DNA of 34,227 nucleotides from Pseudomonadota bacterium (GTDB taxonomy: Bacteria; Pseudomonadota; Gammaproteobacteria; Xanthomonadales; Xanthomonadaceae). The stretch lies in NCBI GenBank assembly GCA_018242465.1, contig JAFEBY010000025.1:1-34227 (forward strand). The letters run 5' to 3'. Shown in pieces: positions 32,008-34,227 of the stretch; position 1 is the first letter of the stretch, and every line of letters starts with the position of its first letter. A model generated the notes under the pieces. It saw only the letters and a list, made by a program, of their open reading frames with translations, did not search any database and had not been told where the DNA came from. A program made the position numbers and the translations under genes.

Positions 32008-32556
32008 TCACTTCACCGGTTGCAGAACCACCTTGGTGCTGACCGCGATCGCATCCGGGATCAGTTTGGTATCCGCCCAGTCGCCGGCGCCGACGCCGAA
32101 GTCGAGCCGCTTCACCGTGGCCGTGCCGGTCAGGACCGGCTTTGCGCCGGGTGTCCAGGTGAATTCCAGCGTCACCGGCTTGCTGATGCCGTGCAGCGAC
32201 AGGGTGCCATCGGCGGCATAGCGGCCGCCCCCGAGTGCGCGGAACTTTGTCGCGCTGTAGGTCGCGGTCGCGAATTTTGCGGAGTTGAAGAACGCGTCGC
32301 CGCGCATCTGGCCGTCATAGTCGGGATTGCGCGTGGTGGCGGTCGCCATGGGGATGGTGACGTCGAGTTTGGCGGTCGCCAGTTGCTGCGGATCGAACGA
32401 CATCTTCGTCATGAAACCGGGAAAGGTCCCGGCAAAGGTGTCCCCTTGGTATTTGCCGGCAAAGGCGAGTGCGGAGCCGGGTGCCTGGACGTAATCGGTT
32501 GCGAATGCCGGCGTGGCGGACAGCGCAAGCGCAAACAGCAGGGCCGTGCGGATCAT
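32008..32556 (-). CDS. Periplasmic YceI-family protein (paralog A)
   Basis: A 182-residue exported lipocalin-like protein of the YceI family, which binds isoprenoid chains such as quinones. The signal peptide is about 1-19 (LLFALALSATPAFA). Family landmarks: FAGTFPGF, the MATATTRNPDYDGQMRGDAFFN segment, FATATYSATKF, LSLHGISKPVTLEF and a C-terminal DFGVGAGDWADTKLIPD. The ATG at 32556 has GGAG ahead and overlaps the b561 stop as ATGA, so both are translationally coupled. The pairing mirrors the E. coli yceJ-yceI operon. Confidence 0.93.
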   Translation of the reverse strand: MIRTALLFALALSATPAFATDYVQAPGSALAFAGKYQGDTFAGTFPGFMTKMSFDPQQLATAKLDVTIPMATATTRNPDYDGQMRGDAFFNSAKFATATYSATKFRALGGGRYAADGTLSLHGISKPVTLEFTWTPGAKPVLTGTATVKRLDFGVGAGDWADTKLIPDAIAVSTKVVLQPVK

Positions 32557-33131
32557 GGGGGATCTCCTTGGTTGCGGATGCGCAGCCAGCCGCGTGGCAA
32601 CATGCGGGCGAGGGTGGCATCGCGCTGGATGAAGTGATGGCCGATGGCGGCGAGTGCATGCAGTGTAGCCAGCGCGACCATCGTCCAGAACAGCCATTCG
32701 TGGATGGATGTCATCCGTTCATGCAAGTCATGGTCGCGGGCGACAAGCGCGGGAAGGTTGATCATCCCGAACCATTGCAGCGGGAAACCGGCGGCCGAGT
32801 TGACGACCCAGCCGCTCACCGGCGTCGCCAGCAGCAACGTATACAGAATCCAATGCATCAATGTCGCGGCGACCTGCTGCCAGCGTGGCGTCCCCGGATC
32901 TTCGGCGGGTGCGCCCGCGTACATCCGCCACAACAGGCGCAACACCACCAGTGCGAGCAGCGTCAGCCCGATGGATTTGTGCAACGCATAGGTCGCGATC
33001 TTGTGCGGGCTGATCGGCAGGTCGACCATGGTCAGGCCGAGGTAGCCCATCACGATGATCAACACGACGATCAGCCAGTGCAGGGTCTTGCTGACGCTGC
33101 CCCATTCGCCCGGCGTGTTCTTCAGCGGCAT
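32553..33131 (-). CDS. Cytochrome b561-family membrane protein (YceJ-like, second copy)
   Basis: A 192-residue di-haem cytochrome b561 with four membrane helices. Candidate haem ligands are H18 (SKTLHWL), H51 (ALHKSIG), H93 (LMHWILY) and H158 (TLHALAAIGHH). It is similar throughout to the copy at 31170-31697 (shared LKNT, HWLIV, YAG, ISGW/VSGW, ALAAI-HH). It lies between two YceI genes: 15 bases after paralog B and overlapping the start of paralog A by ATGA. Likely role: electron transfer between membrane quinol and periplasmic YceI-bound quinone or an oxidant. Confidence 0.92.
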   Translation of the reverse strand: MPLKNTPGEWGSVSKTLHWLIVVLIIVMGYLGLTMVDLPISPHKIATYALHKSIGLTLLALVVLRLLWRMYAGAPAEDPGTPRWQQVAATLMHWILYTLLLATPVSGWVVNSAAGFPLQWFGMINLPALVARDHDLHERMTSIHEWLFWTMVALATLHALAAIGHHFIQRDATLARMLPRGWLRIRNQGDPP

Positions 33132-33146
33132 GTGCGTGCGTGTCCT

Positions 33147-33755
33147 TTACTGGGAAGGTTGCGGTGCGGTGGCGCCATCGTGGCGGACCAGCTCGGCTTC
33201 GATGCGCAGTTCGACATCGTCGCCCACCAACGACTTCCATGAAGTCATGCCGAAATCGCTGCGTTTCAATTCCGCGCGTGCGGAAAAACCAGCGGTGCGG
33301 CGGAACGGCGGCAACGGATAGCGACCGATCTTGTTCAACACCAGGTCCATGCAGAACGGGCGGGTGACGCCGTGCAGGGTGAGATCACCGCAGGCGATGC
33401 CGTGGCTGGCGTCCTTGCGGGTGATCGTGGTCGAGACGAAGCGTGCCTGCGGATAGCGTTTCACGTCGAGGAAGCGTGGGGCGAAGATTGCGGCGGCCCA
33501 GCCGGAATCGCCCATGTCGATGCGCTCCATCGGCACGTTCACTTCCAGCCGTGCGCTGCTCCAGTCGTCGGCATCGAACAGCAGGCTGCCTTCGCTCCCG
33601 GACACGATGCCCAAGGCCTTGGAGTAACCGGCATGGTCGATCGCGAAAAGCACGCGGGTATGCACCGGATCAATGGCGAAACGCTCGGGCTCGCCGGCAC
33701 GCGCCGCGGTGGCGGCGAGGGCGAGGATCGCCAAGGGCAGGAAGCGGCAGCGCAT
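33147..33755 (-). CDS. Periplasmic YceI-family protein (paralog B)
   Basis: A 202-residue exported YceI protein with a signal peptide at about 1-20 (LAILALAATAARA). Landmarks: FAIDPVHTRVLFAIDHAGYSK, the NVPMERIDMGDSGWAAAIFAPRFLD segment, LTLHGVTRPFCMDL and RSDFGMTSW. Two cysteines (IACGDL and PFCMDL), 13 residues apart, are absent from paralog A and could form a disulfide. It is first in the yceI-b561-yceI operon. A TAGAAT hexamer six bases before the ATG suggests a leaderless transcript. Confidence 0.93.
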   Translation of the reverse strand: MRCRFLPLAILALAATAARAGEPERFAIDPVHTRVLFAIDHAGYSKALGIVSGSEGSLLFDADDWSSARLEVNVPMERIDMGDSGWAAAIFAPRFLDVKRYPQARFVSTTITRKDASHGIACGDLTLHGVTRPFCMDLVLNKIGRYPLPPFRRTAGFSARAELKRSDFGMTSWKSLVGDDVELRIEAELVRHDGATAPQPSQ

Positions 33756-33761
33756 GGCCGG

Positions 33762-33767
33762 ATTCTA
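33762..33767 (-). promoter_or_regulatory. -10 hexamer of the yceI-b561-yceI operon
   Basis: TAGAAT on the minus strand is followed by CCGGCC and the ATG at 33755. The match is five of six to TATAAT; no -35 consensus is seen. Transcription would start at the first codon. Confidence 0.5.
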
Positions 33768-33796
33768 TGCCAGCGCCGGGATGGCGGTCGTGGCGC

Positions 33797-33826
33797 TTGC
33801 GACGGGGCAGGCGGGGCGGTCACACT
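33797..33826 (+). promoter_or_regulatory. Possible promoter of the propeller sensor gene
   Basis: TTGCGA (33797-33802), 18-base spacer and CACACT (33821-33826), the same -10 string as the met promoter. A GGGAGGA ribosome-binding site follows at 33854-33860, six bases before the ATG. Confidence 0.4.
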
Positions 33827-33865
33827 GCGGTCAGGACGCGGTGGGGAGTCCGCGGGAGGATCGCG

Positions 33866-34227
33866 ATGTCCAGCAGCAGGGCCTTGGTTGCGTTGATCGC
33901 CGGACTGGCGCTCTTCGGCGTGGCTGGCGATATCGCCGCACAGGAGATACCGCGCATCCCGCGCATGCGCCTGCTGCGGGTCACCGACGGCCTGCCCTCG
34001 AACGAAGTGACGGACATCGCCCGCGATCGCGACGGCTTCATCTGGATGGCGACGCCCGATGGCCTGGTGCGCTACGACGGCAGCGGCCTGCGCATCTGGC
34101 GGCCGGAAGGCGATGGCAGCAAGGGGTTGCCGAGCGGCGAGATCATGCGCGTGCATGTCGATGCCCGCAATCGCCTGTGGGTCGCGCTGATCGACGACGG
34201 CGTGGTGATGCTGGATGCGTCGCGCAA
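33866..34227 (+). CDS. Exported beta-propeller sensor protein, N-terminal part (cut by window end)
   Basis: The open frame runs from the ATG at 33866 to the window edge (120 codons) without a stop. A signal peptide or anchor (about 1-26, LVALIAGLALFGVAGDIAAQ) is followed by two regulator-propeller repeats: LRVTDGLPSNEVTDIARDRD-GFIWMATPDGLVRYDG (37-72) and GLPSGEIMRVHVDARNRLWVALIDDGVVMLD (86-116). This start is typical of periplasmic two-component-propeller (Reg_prop) sensors, which usually continue into a Y_Y_Y domain, a membrane helix and a histidine kinase or GGDEF output. The output domain lies outside the window. A strong Shine-Dalgarno supports the start. Confidence 0.85.
   Translation, partial: MSSSRALVALIAGLALFGVAGDIAAQEIPRIPRMRLLRVTDGLPSNEVTDIARDRDGFIWMATPDGLVRYDGSGLRIWRPEGDGSKGLPSGEIMRVHVDARNRLWVALIDDGVVMLDASR

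Noticed and set aside
1-34227. CRISPR arrays, tRNA/rRNA genes, integrases, IS elements or phage genes
   Set aside because: No regularly spaced repeats, no tRNA cloverleaf or rRNA blocks and no transposase or integrase motifs were recognised in either strand.

Overview
The window reads as a GC-rich chromosomal stretch of a gammaproteobacterium of the order Lysobacterales (Xanthomonadales), probably Lysobacteraceae or Rhodanobacteraceae. The signs are a FadE-type acyl-CoA dehydrogenase with a divergent TetR regulator and GTP-type PEP carboxykinase, large TonB-dependent receptors with an N-terminal carboxypeptidase-regulatory-like domain, a TPR-sulfotransferase, a metX-metB-hom operon, YceI/cytochrome b561 clusters and the start of a propeller-type sensor. 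Genus is not resolved. No rRNA, tRNA, CRISPR array, integrase, transposase or phage gene was seen.

Layout. 1-4812: a terminator of an off-window gene, a secreted serine hydrolase and a GDPD-like phosphodiesterase (-), then a nucleotide-transporter-like MFS protein overlapping a membrane-anchored metallophosphoesterase (+). 4813-5163: a 350-base convergent intergenic region holding two long palindromic repeats and the fadE terminator. 5164-10191: fadE (-), a divergent TetR regulator and pckG (+), a fatty-acid-use and gluconeogenesis block with a palindrome inside the tetR promoter. 10192-19491: two paralogous TonB-dependent receptors in tandem, a TPR-sulfotransferase and an exported protein of unknown family; both receptors and the exported protein share TTGTTAAG upstream. 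19606-25174: hslO, mtgA, a CBS-pair protein, a TrhA/hemolysin III membrane protein, a CPBP protease and prfC. 25233-25355: a third copy of the long palindromic repeat. 25359-26192: an exported M23 peptidase. 26282-29784: promoter, SAM-I (S-box) riboswitch and the translationally coupled metX-metB-hom operon. 29771-33755: iron-sulfur L-serine dehydratase, two cytochrome b561 proteins, a small glutaredoxin-like protein and two YceI proteins. 33866-end: the start of an exported beta-propeller sensor, cut by the window edge.

How the genes fit together. fadE degrades acyl-CoA and pckG converts oxaloacetate to PEP; the TetR gene between them is placed to coordinate both. The receptor-receptor-sulfotransferase-exported-protein group looks like an envelope uptake or modification module of unknown substrate. 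The met operon makes homoserine, activates it and condenses it with cysteine under SAM control. The YceI/b561 genes form a periplasmic quinone/redox cluster.

The most unusual signals are: (i) three dispersed hairpin elements of about 104-123 bp with a conserved core but different, self-complementary outer stems; (ii) the shared TTGTTAAG motif around the receptor/sulfotransferase locus; (iii) six genes with a -10-like hexamer only 5-7 bases before the ATG, suggesting leaderless mRNAs; and (iv) a SAM-I riboswitch whose downstream hairpin would contain a possible metX start codon.
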